Position numbers and translations under genes: made by a program
Part shown: positions 34,166-44,596 of the stretch, piece by piece
How the letters are laid out: the number at the start of each line of letters is the position of its first letter
Numbering within the stretch: the first letter of the stretch is position 1
Notes under the pieces: generated by a model
What the model saw: the letters and a program-made list of their open reading frames with translations, nothing else
What the model was told of the DNA's origin: nothing
Database searches by the model: none
Assembly: GCA_023548195.1 (NCBI GenBank)
Contig: JAJHZJ010000041.1
Coordinates: forward strand, 558,001 to 622,000
Direction: 5' to 3'
Length of the DNA stretch: 64,000 nt
DNA from: Bettongia penicillata ogilbyi
Taxonomy: Eukaryota; Chordata; Mammalia; Diprotodontia; Potoroidae

Positions 34166-35420
34166 CACTACAGCAAACCATATTCCTCCTTTGGTGATGG
34201 ATTTTGCAATCTTTTAACAGTTTTTAAAGTGTCCTTTGTCACATGTGTTTGTCCTGACCAATGGAGCACTGTAGCTATGCACTTCACCCTTGCTACATAA
34301 GAAGCCCATCTTCTTCCATCATATATCACTTGATGATGTCTTTTATTCATGTTCTTCAAAGTTCCTTGTTGGTTGTAGCCAGCTCACACCTATAATATGC
34401 CCCTCCATTGCCCAGTGTGTGATATTCATTTTTAATTCTTGAGGAACTCTTGTATGCCATGTTTCACTGTCCTATGACAACACTAGCAGAAAAATGGCAT
34501 TAAAATGATTATCTCTGTTTCTATGAAAACTTGGGAAGAGATTTTTTTAAAGGAGCCTTTCAATTTCCCAAAGATAATACAGTCTACTCTTTAAGTCCAG
34601 ACTCAACTCATCTCTCATCTGTCCTCTATCTCAGACATACATAGTAATGGACATGTTCTACAATTTTCCATTAACATGCATGTCATCATCTGGACAAAAA
34701 TTCTTTATTCCCTTGATCTTTCCTTTGTAAATGATCAAGCCAAACTCTTGCATGGTTATAGATCTCTTCTAGGAGACTCCAAAATAGTCCAAGGTTTTAT
34801 GCAACCAGAACATCATCTGCAAACAAGAGAACCTTACCAACCACAGAGAAACACTGCAATTTGGACTCTATACTAGATGTCTTCTAAACCTTATAGATCT
34901 AGATCTTCTAGATCTAGGTCAAACTGTTTCCCTCTTTTGTGCCTTATATTATGATCAAAGGATTACAGAATTACTTATATTTCTTATAGTAATTTTTATA
35001 GGTCTTTTTTTCATTCTTCTTTTATTGTCTTCCTTTTTTGTCCTTAAATGTCCTTTGGAAGACTCTGGTTGGCTGGTTCTCCTGCCAAACTTTCTTTAAA
35101 CTGGTTTTAGCCTTCACTGCTTCTTTCTGTTTTATGAAATGGCATTACTCATAATCATCCATCATCCTTTGTGAGATTTTACAAAAGAATTTATATTCTA
35201 AACTAGGGTTGCCTTTGGATGCCATCTCTCTCCATTTGTTAATTAAGTCATATGTTTGCTGAATATGCTGTTTTATGAGAGTTCTTTGGTCTGTTTATAG
35301 CAACAGATTTATAACAGTTAAATTTCTATTTAAATGTAATTGAATCAATGCCATTGTTATTTCTGAAAGCCATTTCCTGTTATTTATCACTGATTACTTG
35401 TCTAATAATTCAGCATTGAA
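34166..35420 (-). mobile_element. LINE of a second RTE lineage, decayed, minus strand
   Basis: Read on the minus strand from 35,420 down, frame-shifting translation gives RTE-like blocks in order. First is an endonuclease-RT linker (QHIQQTYDLINKWREM at about 35,250, then KEAVKAKTSLKKVWQENQ at about 35,090). Then comes an active-site stretch LFADDVLVA near 34,820, followed by DSETWH and a WAMEG-like segment near 34,400-34,460. A C-terminal RRWASYVARV block lies near 34,310. This is the architecture of RTE/BovB-type LINEs. The residues differ clearly from the RTE at 36-40 kb, so it is a separate lineage. Most of the RT and the endonuclease are missing or unreadable. Confidence 0.72.
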
Positions 35421-35610
35421 TTGCTTCAATTGTATTCCGTATCAGAAAATATTATTTGTGTATGAGCACATGCCATCCATAGATTATCAATTTTGGGATA
35501 AATTAAAATATGACTAATATTAAGAATAAACTGAACATAATTCACTACTACAAAATGGGTATTTATGTCTATATTTATATGTCTATATATAAAGTAAGAT
35601 AAAAGTAGAT

Positions 35611-35780
35611 AGGCAGCATAGTATTGTGACTAAAGGGTTAACTTTGGAGTCAGAAAGAACTGAATTCAAGCTCTATCTCTAACATATATATTATCTTTGT
35701 GACCATGGGCAAGTCACTTAACTTCCTAGTACCCCAGGAAAATCTCTAAGACTGTAAATTACACTTGTGTTTCTAATCTG
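35611..35780 (+). mobile_element. CORE-SINE, plus strand
   Basis: AGGCAGCATAGTATTGTGAC, TTGGAGTCAGAAAGAACTGA, CATGGGCAAGTCACTTAAC and AATCTCTAAGACTGTAAATTA. The end resembles the CORE-SINE variant at 49,818-49,935. Confidence 0.8.
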
Positions 35781-35844
35781 AGTTGATGGAGAGAATCTCT
35801 AAACTAGAAATTCTCATGAAAATGAAATCACAGGTCTAAAATAT

Positions 35845-35985
35845 ATTTGTGTGTGTATATATATATATGAGTATATGTATGTATACACACAAATATATGC
35901 TCAAAAGGATATCTATATAAAATTATGGATATCTATATGAAAAACATATATATCTATTTGTACATTATGTGTATGTATAAATGTA
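35845..35985. repeat. TA/TG-rich low-complexity stretch
   Basis: Alternating purine-pyrimidine runs such as TGTGTGTATATATATATATG, then ATAC/ACAC repeats. Confidence 0.85.
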
Positions 35986-36093
35986 CCTACTCTTGAGGGA
36001 CATCAGGGACCTTTATAAACTTTACATTTTAGCTAGCTTTGTAGTACAAATCAGATAATCACACCATTAATTCTTTTCTTCCAGTTCCCATAT

Positions 36094-36103
36094 ACTGACA
36101 TGT
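36094..36103 (+). repeat. Left target-site duplication of the RTE LINE
   Basis: ACTGACATGT, identical to 40,198-40,207 at the other end of the element. Confidence 0.85.
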
Positions 36104-36464
36104 TGGGTGTAGGGTGTGTTCAGAGAGGACCAGTACCGGTACCTTTGGCGTGATGGCTGCCAAGCCCTTTTCAGGGCTTTTCCACCCTCGGTGTCCACCT
36201 GTTCCACCTAACTCTCACCTGTGGCTCCAAGAAGCTGCAGCATGTGCAGCAACAATACCCCAGTACACTGTTTTGGCAGATGGGCCAAGCCAGGTTGAGG
36301 GTAACCAAGGGTTCTCCAACCCATTGGTGAGTTACGGGGGTGTCTACTCCAAGCATGTGAAGACTTCATCTGGTGGAATGGGCAGATGAGAACAATTTGT
36401 TCCAAAGGCCATGAAGGCAGATGAAGCAGGATATGTGGAGCACTTAGAGCTTGGATAGACACCG

Positions 36465-36630
36465 AAGATCCCAAGGTCATCCACTGCATCCTGAGCCACT
36501 ACCAATCATCTGGGCTCTGTCCTGCCACTGAGCTATGATGATTCAGGAGGACAGAATGAGGCTGACGACTTCTTGCAACTCTGCCTCACTTAAATCCACC
36601 TGACGCACAAATAAAAAAACATCACCCATA
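36465..36630 (+). repeat. RTE leader segment shared with RTE-tailed short elements
   Basis: By eye this part of the RTE leader (CACTGCATCCTGAGCCACTA, ATTCAGGAGGACAGAATGAGG, CTGCCTCACTTAAATCCACC) parallels the body of the short elements. At 60,600-60,730 these read CATTACATCCTGGTCCACCT, a GAAGAGGAAGTGAGGCTGG block and CCTCCCTCACTCAAATCGAA in the same order. Identity is moderate and needs an alignment. Confidence 0.55.
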
Positions 36631-36849
36631 CCATTTCACTATTATGCCTCAAAGTCCTGTGATGATAAGCAAGCGATGAAGCAGCAAGTGCGGATACAGT
36701 GGGAGCTGTAGTCACAACCCCGCACACAGGCAGCCCAGGTCATAGGGTCTTTTCTTACTGGAAGCAGCAGTGGGACTCGGCAGCCCCCTGTGTGTCTGAG
36801 CAGCCTTTGAAGGATCACACTGCTCACCTCCTGGTATGATGAAGGGGGC

Positions 36850-36857
36850 TATAAAAG
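36850..36857 (+). promoter_or_regulatory. TATA-like motif in RTE leader
   Basis: TATAAAAG in a local GC-richer context, about 100 bp upstream of the start of endonuclease coding similarity. It could be chance; LINE leaders usually use TATA-less internal promoters. Confidence 0.2.
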
Positions 36858-36948
36858 GTGCCCTAAATATTGCCTGCTTACCCAACCCTGGTCTGATTAA
36901 CCCGGCAGGCAGAGAATTCCACTATATGGTAGAAACACAAAAAAATGT

Positions 36949-37790
36949 ACAAAAACATCTGCAAAGATTATTCCACTCACCATCAGTGCATGGAACAGGC
37001 ACACACTAATAGACAACACAAAATCCAGTAGACCTGAAAGAAGAACTGCCCTTGTTGCAAGAGAACTTAACAGATATCACATCCAAATAGCAGCCCTGAG
37101 TGAAACAAGGTTGGCAAATGAAGGCCAGATTTCTGAGGTTGGAGCTGGATGCACCTTTTTCTGAAGTGGGCACAGTGAAGGGGAGCGCTGTGAAGCTGGC
37201 ATGGGTTTTGCAATCAAAACCAATCTAATCAGCAAGCTGGCATGCTCACCAAAAGGAGTGAATGACAGGCTCATGACAATATGATTGACACTCACAAGAA
37301 AATGCCATGCCACTATCATTGGTGCCTATGCTCCCACCATGACAAACCCTGATGAAGTCAAAGAAAAATTTTATGAAGACCTAAATACCCTTGTCACCAA
37401 TGTGCCAAAAGAGGACAAGCTTATAATTCTGGGTGACTTTAATGCTAGAGTAGGCTCAGACTACTAGACTTTGCAGGTAGTCCTAGGGAGGAATGGAGTT
37501 GGAAACAGCAAGAGCAATGGTCATTTACTGCTGAAGACTTGTGTATGGCATGAACTTCTCATCACTAACACTGTCTTCCACTTACATAAACGCAATGAAA
37601 CTTCATGGATGCACTTTCACAGAAAACACTGGCATTTAATAGTTTATGCAATTGTAAGGAGAAGAGATAGACAAGATGTGAGAGTGACAAAGGCAATGTG
37701 TGGTACAGAGTGTTGGACTGATCATAGATTTATCCTTTCCAAGCTAAATATTGACATTCATCAAAAGCACCGCCCCAAGGCAAAATGACT
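36949..37790 (+). pseudogene. RTE ORF, endonuclease domain, broken
   Basis: Similarity starts with ISAWNRHTLIDNTKSS. It continues through IAALSETRLANEGQ (the catalytic Glu block of APE-type endonucleases), [37 protein letters not shown] (catalytic GDFNARVG near 37,430-37,455) and CWTDHRFILSKL (the DHR catalytic His-Asp block near 37,715). In-frame stops interrupt near 37,160, 37,281 and 37,465. In life this domain nicks target DNA to prime reverse transcription. Confidence 0.9.
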
Positions 37791-38389
37791 ATCAGAAGAA
37801 TTAATGTCAACAAATTACAGCTCTTCTCTGAGTGCAAACAGTTTGGTGCTGACTTGGAGGGAAAGTTGAGTCAACACACATTTGGCAACAGTGGAGCAGC
37901 AAAGGAGTGGGCAGCTTTCAGAGATTTGGTGTACAGCACCACATCTGCTCATCTGGGTCAGAACTTACAAATACCAATACTGGTTTGATGAAAATGATGG
38001 GGAAATTCAGAAGCTGCTAAATGAAAAACAAGAACTCCACAGGATTTACCAGCAGGATAGTTCATCCACCTCTAAGAAGGCAGCATTTAATTCCATCAAA
38101 AGCAAAGTATAAGCAAAGTTTAGAGAGATGCAGGATTCCTAACTCAGTAAGACGGCTGATGAAATTCAGTTTTATGCTGATAGTAACAATCCAAAGCACT
38201 TTTATGATTCCCTGAAAGTTGTTTATGGACCAAAAACCTATGGTGCATCATAACTACTCAGTGTTGATGGGGCCATATTGATTAGTGATAAGGACATGAT
38301 CCTAGACAGATGGGCTGAACACTTCCATAGTGTTCTCAACAGGCCATCATCCATCAATGCTGAGGCCACTGACTTTACCTCAGGTTGAA

Positions 38390-39500
38390 GGCAATCTCTC
38401 CTTAGCTGAACTTCCAACTGAAGAAGAGGTTTTGAGGGCCATTAGGTGCCTTGCATGTGGCAAAGCACCTGGTGCTGATTCTATTCCAGCTGAGATTTAC
38501 AAGGTAGGGGGGTCATTGCGCATACAAAAGTTGACTGAAATTTTCCAGGTTATATGGCAAGAGGAGATTATCCCCTAGGAGTTCAAGGATGCCTCCATTA
38601 TCCATCTCTATAAGGGTAAAGGGAATAGGTTGTCCTGGGACAATCACAGAGGGAATCTCTCTCTTAGTCATTGCTGTAAAACTCTTGCTAGAGTCCTCCT
38701 TAACAGACTGAGCCTTCACCTGGAAGATGGTCATATACCTGAGAGCCAGTGTGGCTTCAGAAAGGGCCGAGGAACAGTTGATAAGGTGTTTGCTGCCTGA
38801 CAACTCCAGGAGAAATGCCAGGAGCAGAACACAGGTCTGTACACAACATTTGTAGATCTGACCAAGGCCTTCAACACTGTTAGTCACGAGGGCTTAAGGA
38901 AAATTATGTCAAAATTTGGTTGCCTGGAGTTCATCAATATTGTACATCAGTTTCATGATGGCATGTTTGCTGGGGTTCTGGATAATGGACAAAGCTCTCC
39001 AGTCACCAATGGAGTGAAACAGGGCTGAGTGCTTGCTCTCATGCTTTTCAGTATGATGTTTTCAACCATGTTGACAAATGCTTTCAATAAGGATGAACAT
39101 GGCATCAAGGTCAACTACCATATTGATAATAAGTTCTTCAATTTGAAAAGGCTACAAGCCAAGACCAAAGTGGAGGGAGTTTTGGTGCATGATTGCAGAT
39201 GATTGTGCATTCAATGCAGCCTCTGAAGCTGAGATGCAACAAAGTATAGATCAATTCTCTGCTTCCTGTGCTAATTTGGCCAATAATTAACACCAAGAAA
39301 ACACAGGTGCTCCATCAGCCACTACTACATCATCCATACATGGAACCATCGATTACAACAAATGGAGAAGTTTTGAATGCTGTGGATAAGTTTACTTACC
39401 TTGGTAGTGTACTTTCCAAGGAGGTACACACTGACAATGAGGTTGATGCACGCATTGCCAGAGCTAGCTCAGCATTTGGGAGGCTCCAAAGAAAAGTTTA
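38390..39500 (+). pseudogene. RTE ORF, reverse-transcriptase domain, broken
   Basis: Blocks in order are LAELPTEEEVLRAIRCL, CGKAPGADSIPAEIYK, DASIIHLYKG, PESQCGFRKGRG, TFVDLTKAFNTV, QFHDGMFAGVLDNGQ, VTNGVKQG and AVDKFTYLGSVLSKE. The active-site tetrad reads IADD (ATT GCA GAT GAT at 39,192-39,203), so both aspartates survive though the aromatic first residue is changed. Stops lie near 38,577, 38,798, 39,026 and 39,500. Confidence 0.9.
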
Positions 39501-40128
39501 GGAGAGATGAGGTATTAGACTGACTACCAAATTAAAGGTCTACAGAGCCATTGTGCTGATCTCATTGTTGTATGCCTGTGAAACATGAACAGTCTACCAG
39601 CACCATGCCAGGAAACTGAATCGTTTCCATTTGAACTGTCTTAGGAAGATTCTGAGGATTACCTGGCAGGATAAATTACCAGACACTGAAGTCCTTGCTC
39701 GAGCTGAACTGCCAAGTATTCAAACTTCGCTTGAGAGAGAGCAACTCTGATGGACTGGCCACATTGTTCCAATGCCAAGTATACTCTTGCCAAAAAGACT
39801 ATTTTATAGAGAACTTGCATGGGGCAGGCGATCACATGGTGGCCAGAAGAAATGATACAAGGACACTCTCAAGGTCTCTCTCAAGAACTTTGGATTTGAC
39901 TGTGCAATGTGGGAGATACTGGCACAGGACCACTCAGCAAGGTGTGTCCACATAAGAAAAGGTGTTGTGCTCTTTGAGCAAAGCAGAATTGAGACAGCAC
40001 AAAGTAAATGCAGGATGCACAAATTTGGGATATTCACCCCAAATATTTACACGGACTATCTGTGCCCAACCTGTGGTAGAGCGTTCCAAGCTCATATTGG
40101 TCTGATCAGCCACAGTCGGACACAGTGA
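39501..40128 (+). pseudogene. RTE ORF, C-terminal region with zinc-finger-like end
   Basis: Similarity continues through LKVYRAIVL, LYACET, LNRFHLNCLRKILRI and WQDKLPDTEVL into the last open stretch. That stretch ends CPTCGRAFQAHIGLISHSRT followed by Gln and stop. This fits a C2H2-like spacing (C-x2-C-x12-H-x3-H) except that the last His is Gln. Confidence 0.8.
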
Positions 40129-40144
40129 AATTTCACTTTACAAT

Positions 40145-40197
40145 GGTGATGTCATTTTTGTCCTCTTTAAAGACGAAGGACAACAACCAAGCAACCA
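40145..40197 (+). repeat. RTE 3' terminus
   Basis: GTGATGTCATTTTTGTCCTC, then AAAGACGAAGGACAACAACC. The same tail (TGATGTCATGGTCCTCTTCAAGG, GGACAAAC) closes the short elements at 60,010-60,075 and 60,730-60,790. Confidence 0.9.
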
Positions 40198-40207
40198 ACT
40201 GACATGT
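40198..40207 (+). repeat. Right target-site duplication of the RTE LINE
   Basis: ACTGACATGT, an exact match to 36,094-36,103. Confidence 0.85.
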
Positions 40208-40261
40208 AAAACATATACACAAACATGAAATTCTTTGAAAGTATATATAGTAGAACCTATA

Positions 40262-40319
40262 TCTATAGATGATAGATGATAGATAGATAGACAGCAGACA
40301 GACAGACAGACAGACAGAC

Positions 40320-40361
<42 letters not shown>
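40262..40361. repeat. (GATA)n/(GACA)n compound microsatellite
   Basis: Imperfect GATGATA units, then about seven GACA and about eleven GATA units. It lies 55 bp past the RTE target duplication. Confidence 0.97.
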
Positions 40362-40369
40362 GTTTAAAC

Positions 40370-41470
40370 ATAATAATGCTGAACTTGCCCTTCCAGATTT
40401 TAAAAGATATTACAGAAGGACAATCATCAAACCTAAACTGGGCACTGAATTTAAGACATAGGTGGAATAGACCATTGAAACAGGATAGGGATACTAAAAA
40501 TATATTCAAATTACAATATTCTATATTATCATCTAGAAACTACAAAATGGAAAAAAGAAATAATTTAATAAATATCATTGATATAACTGGTTATCCATTT
40601 GAAGTAGAATTATCTTGAATCTATCCTTCACATATATACTCCAATATATTCCAGATGGGTCAAAATTGGAAACTTTTAAAAATATTTTTTAAAACTATAA
40701 GAAAATGGAGTAATATATTTAGCCAATCTTTGGAGGAAAGATCCATTTCTGACTATTAAAAAAGTGTAATATTCATCAGAGAGAAAGAGCTACATTATAG
40801 CATAATGATGTAATTTTTAAAACTATTCAATAAAATATAATAAATATCAGAATTCAATAACATAATAAAATGCAGCAAGCATAATAAACACTTATTGTAT
40901 GAAATATAAACTTGATACAAACAATATAAATCTAAATCTACAAAGAAACATAAACAGTATATCATCTTATTTTAAAAAATGGGAAGGTTCATTAGTATCT
41001 AAAGAGATACAAATTAAATACAATTTTAAGGTACCTTTAAGTTCCTATTAAGCTAGGAAAATTAAACTTAAAAATAAAGTTCAAAGTTGGTGAGGCAATG
41101 GGGAAACACTACTATATTGCTTGTGGCACTATCAATTGGTTAGGTCTTCCTGGGGAACAACATGACAATATAGCAAGAGCTATAAAAAATTTTTATCCAG
41201 TAATTCCACTTCAGGGGGAAAAACCCAAGAAAATAACTTTTAAAAATAGTAATTTGAACAAAGATGTTCACAGGAACACTATTTCTAAAAGCAGCAAACT
41301 GGAAACAACTTCCTGCAATAGAAGAATGGAATAGTATCACAATGTAACACAACACAAATGTGGAAAATGATAATCCTTGGGAACATGAAATACAACAGAC
41401 CCAAAAAATACATATATGTGTTAACTAATATTGAAAGAATCAGATTGCTATGTAACACTATCTTCAATAA
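40370..41470 (+). mobile_element. L1 LINE ORF2 C-terminal fragment, diverged
   Basis: CTGAACTTGCCCTTCCAGATTT matches the L1 GLALPDF block and lies at the expected position ahead of the CAAGCAGCAAACTGGAAACA and AATAGAAGAATGGAATAG end block. There are stops in all frames and large AT-rich gaps. It is an older L1 than the type I copies. Confidence 0.65.
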
Positions 41471-41559
41471 GACTATCCCACAGAGATTAGAGATGCAGTT
41501 ACTGAATTTTTAAAAGGCAATAGAATCCTAAGAGATTTAAAGTTTAACTTTCATTCTGG

Positions 41560-41632
41560 ATTGTTAACTGTGAGGGGGAGAAGGAGAAGGAGAGACAGAC
41601 AGACAGAAAGAAAGAAAGAGAGAGAGAGAGCA
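41560..41632. repeat. Purine-rich (GA)n/(GACA)n stretch
   Basis: GGAGAAGGAGAAGGAGAGAC, then ACAG and AAAG units and an AGAGAGAG run. Confidence 0.9.
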
Positions 41633-41900
41633 CATTTATTGAGTGTTTACTATGTGCCAAGCACTGTGCTTGCTGCTATATGTAGAAGCAAGCAAGACAA
41701 TCCCTACCTCCAATGGAGGAAAACAACACAAAAGGGGAGCTGAAAAGCAAAAGGAAGAGGTGGGAGGGGACAAGGCAGTTATTAAGGAAGTGGGGAAAGT
41801 TCAGTCATGAATACAGTACCATCCAAGACAGTTGTTCATCAGAACGAGCTTTCTCCAGGGTAGCAACATAGATGGTAAAGAGGAAGAGGGGAGAAAGAGG
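41632..41900 (-). mobile_element. L2 LINE 3' end, minus strand
   Basis: TTTATTGAGTGTTTACTATG, GCCAAGCACTGTGCTTGC and CAATCCCTACCTCCAATGG are the antisense L2 terminus. The inner boundary is uncertain. Confidence 0.7.
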
Positions 41901-42184
41901 AGGAGAAAATACAAGAGGAGGAAGCAAACAAGCCCAGGGAATCAAGTCATAAATAAAAAAGAATAGATTAAGAGAATTTTTTTCTTATTAAAAAAAATGA
42001 GAATTCTTGAAAAAATATTTTAGTTGATGTCTTGAAAGAACTAAATACTGTGTTTCCAGAATTGAGAAGAAAGCATTTGTAGTATTGGTTAAAAGTTAAT
42101 TCCAGCTATGAATTTTCTCACAGCTGATATATTGTACAAAACTATTCATTTATTTGTTTTATTTTTGTTATACTATTAAAAATA

Positions 42185-42850
42185 ATATATACAGACCCAG
42201 CAATAACTCTTCTCAGGCTCTATCTCAAAGAAATCATAAAAATTGGAAAAGGACACACACGTACAAAAATATTTATAGCAGCTCTTTTTGTGGTGGCCAA
42301 GAACTGGAAATCAAGAGGATGCCCATCAACTGGGGAATGGCTGAACAAGTTGTAGTATATGAATGTAATAGAATACTATTGTGCTATATGAAATGATGAG
42401 CAGGCAGACGGAAAGACTTAAATGAACAGATATTGAGTGAACTGAGAACCAAGAGAATACTGTACACAGTTACAGCCATACTGTATGATGACTGACTGAT
42501 ATAGACTTAGCTTTTCTCAGCAATGCAAGAATCTTAAACAAATCCCAAAGACTCATGATGGAAAATGCTATCCACATCCAGAGAAAGAACTTTGAAGTCT
42601 GACTGCAGATCAAAGCATACTATCTGCTCTTTTTTTTTTTGCTTTGTTCTTTCTTTCTCATGGTTCTTCCTATTCATCCTAATTCTTTTATGCAATATGA
42701 CTAATGTGAAAATATGTTTAATAAGAAAGCATATGTAGAGCCTATAGCAGACTGCCAGGGAGCGGGGGAGAGGAGGGAGGCAGACAAAATTTAAAACTTA
42801 TTGAAGTGAATGTTGGAAACTAAAAATTAATTAATTTTTAATAAGAATAT
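42185..42850 (+). mobile_element. L1 LINE 3' end (type I 3' UTR), plus strand
   Basis: ATTTATAGCAGCTCTTTTTG, GGGGAATGGCTGAACAAGTT, CACATCCAGAGAAAGAACTT and ATGACTAATGTGAAAATATG, ending in an A/T-rich tail. It parallels 18,978-19,590 and 26,170-26,755. Confidence 0.9.
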
Positions 42851-42899
42851 ATCCAATAATTTTGATGTTTACTGAAACTTAGGAGATTATGATATGGAG

Positions 42900-43070
42900 A
42901 AAAGTTCATAGACTTAGTGCTGAAAGGGTCCTTTAGCTGTATCTGGTCCAATCCATTATGTTATAGTTGAAAAACCTGAGACCCAGAGAGGTCACACAGG
43001 TGCTAAATAACAAATCTAGAATTTAAATCAATATCCTATGACTTCAAATCCAGTATTTTTAGTTTAATAC
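42900..43070 (-). mobile_element. MIR, minus strand
   Basis: GAAAAACCTGAGACCCAGAGA, GGTCACACAGGTGCTAAATA and ACTTCAAATCCAGTA. Confidence 0.8.
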
Positions 43071-44594
43071 AAATTGTTCATAATGAAATAAATTCATACT
43101 TCAATAAATTGAACATTTCATCAATGTAAACTCTCTCTTCAATGATCAGATTATAACTCCCATGGCTACATATGCTTTAATAAATGATTTCCTTATTTAA
43201 GACAGCAAAAAAAAAATTATTACTTGATAATCAATCACTTGATAGCTAACGATCTTCTCCATATTCACCTAGATTGGTTCCTGAAGGACAGCCACACAAA
43301 ACCTTCCTGCTTTGGTAGAACCTACCAGAATTTTCACTCTGTTGACATAAACCTCAAGAACCGAGTCTCATCATTATGTCATACTGAGGAATCAGAAGAG
43401 GACTTTAGTGGAAGAATAAGATAAATGCATTCTATGAACAAATCTCTATTTCTCAATAAATGATTCTCCCTGCTTTCCCATGAAAGTTTATACCAGTTTT
43501 TAATCACATCGTACAACTGAGAATACATTTTAAGTTGTTTACTTTTTCTTCTCTCAATATGATTCTTCAGTACTTTGATGTATCTCCGATGTCATCAGCG
43601 TCAATATTGGCGTTGATCACAACCCATTCTTGCCTTCTCAGCATGACTTTCGTCTATGTCTTCCCACATATTCTCCACAAGGAACTCCCTGAATATTCTG
43701 GGCATGTTATGTCTACATCTCTTGACATTCCCTAGATACCTCCACTGGTTATCCCTCATTCTACCTATATCCCAACAGGATAACATCAGCACTCAAATAC
43801 TTGAATATCTCAACATCAAAAGAGATCAATATCATAAGAAAAAAATAGGACACTTTTCTATATAACTTGTGGAATCTGAACAAGTCCTTTTGCAATTCAA
43901 ATACACATTGAACTATTTCATTAGCTTATCACATCAGATGAACTTTCCCTTCCATTTACTTTCAGAAGAAGGAGAACAATGGGAAGGCAGCAATAAAATT
44001 TACAAATGACACTCATCCATCACCAGGCAACAGAAATCACCCATGCTGTTGCAGGAGGTATTATGTGGAAGCCAGCTTTCCCTTTCACCGAATCCTGAAA
44101 CAGTGTCTTTTAAAAGAGTGTGTGATGTGTGTCCTTATAATAAAGGTAATAACCTGAACTGGATTTCATACTTTTTATGGCAATCACCTTATGAAGTCAT
44201 TGTTTAGGTTTCTAGATTCAAACAAAGGATGTGTTCTCCCCACTGAACAAGGATCTATCTACCCTTTGTGATTCAGTGAGTCTGCTTTCACTTAGCAGTA
44301 ATTCACGGTTAAAGTAAAGGATTAAGGAAATTATTCAGATGGGCCCATCCATCTTCAGTTTTCACAAGGATTGCTCCCTAGTGTTTGGGTCAATTTAGGC
44401 CTGAATCCTGGACTAACAAGGTCTTTAATACTGCCTAGGGGAGACCGCTCTAAAGTCAAATCTTCCTTTCCGTAAGATTTCCAACTTTATCATTTTTGAT
44501 TTTTGCTTCTCAATATACCTAGCTCTTCACCTGAAACCAGGCCAAAGAGATGCTTTTCTCAGACATGAAATCGTTCTTTCAATATATCTAGCTA
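43071..44594. other. Unassigned sequence
   Basis: 1.5 kb without recognised genes or repeats. It carries one member of a 41-bp direct repeat pair (43,711-43,751). Confidence 0.4.
43711..43751 (+). repeat. Direct repeat copy 1 (41 bp)
   Basis: GTCTACATCTCTTGACATTC and the following bases match 44,730-44,770 with about six differences in 41. Confidence 0.75.
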
Positions 44595-44596
44595 TT

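Larger units (their letters stand above)
36104..40197 (+). mobile_element. RTE LINE, full length (about 4.1 kb) but inactive
   Basis: The element has a leader of about 850 bp, one long decayed ORF and an RTE-type tail. It is bounded by a 10-bp direct repeat. The ORF remnants run in order: apurinic-like endonuclease (36,950-37,790), linker (37,790-38,390), reverse transcriptase (38,390-39,500) and C-terminal region with a zinc-finger-like end (to about 40,128). Stops and frameshifts are spread throughout, so it is dead. The ordered ends and target duplication argue for one full-length insertion. A fragment of the same family is at 22,550-23,240, and the 3' terminus recurs in short elements at 25.5, 48.6, 48.8, 51.6, 60.0 and 60.8 kb. 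Confidence 0.93.

Noticed and set aside
36850..36857. TATA box of a host gene promoter
   Set aside because: It lies inside the RTE leader and no host exon follows. It is kept only as a low-confidence motif of the element.
38513..38887. 124-codon minus-strand frame
   Set aside because: It is the antisense of the RTE reverse-transcriptase region, whose plus strand carries the conserved blocks.
40059..40128. C2H2 zinc-finger host gene exon
   Set aside because: The motif is continuous with RTE C-terminal coding and ends just before the RTE 3' terminus, so it belongs to the LINE.
40262..40361. Regularly repeated units resembling an array
   Set aside because: Four-base units with no spacers; a microsatellite, not a CRISPR array.
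40138..40509. 123-codon minus-strand frame containing a repeated Leu-Ser-Ile-Tyr pattern
   Set aside because: The pattern is a translation of the GATA/GACA microsatellite, flanked by the RTE tail and L1 sequence.
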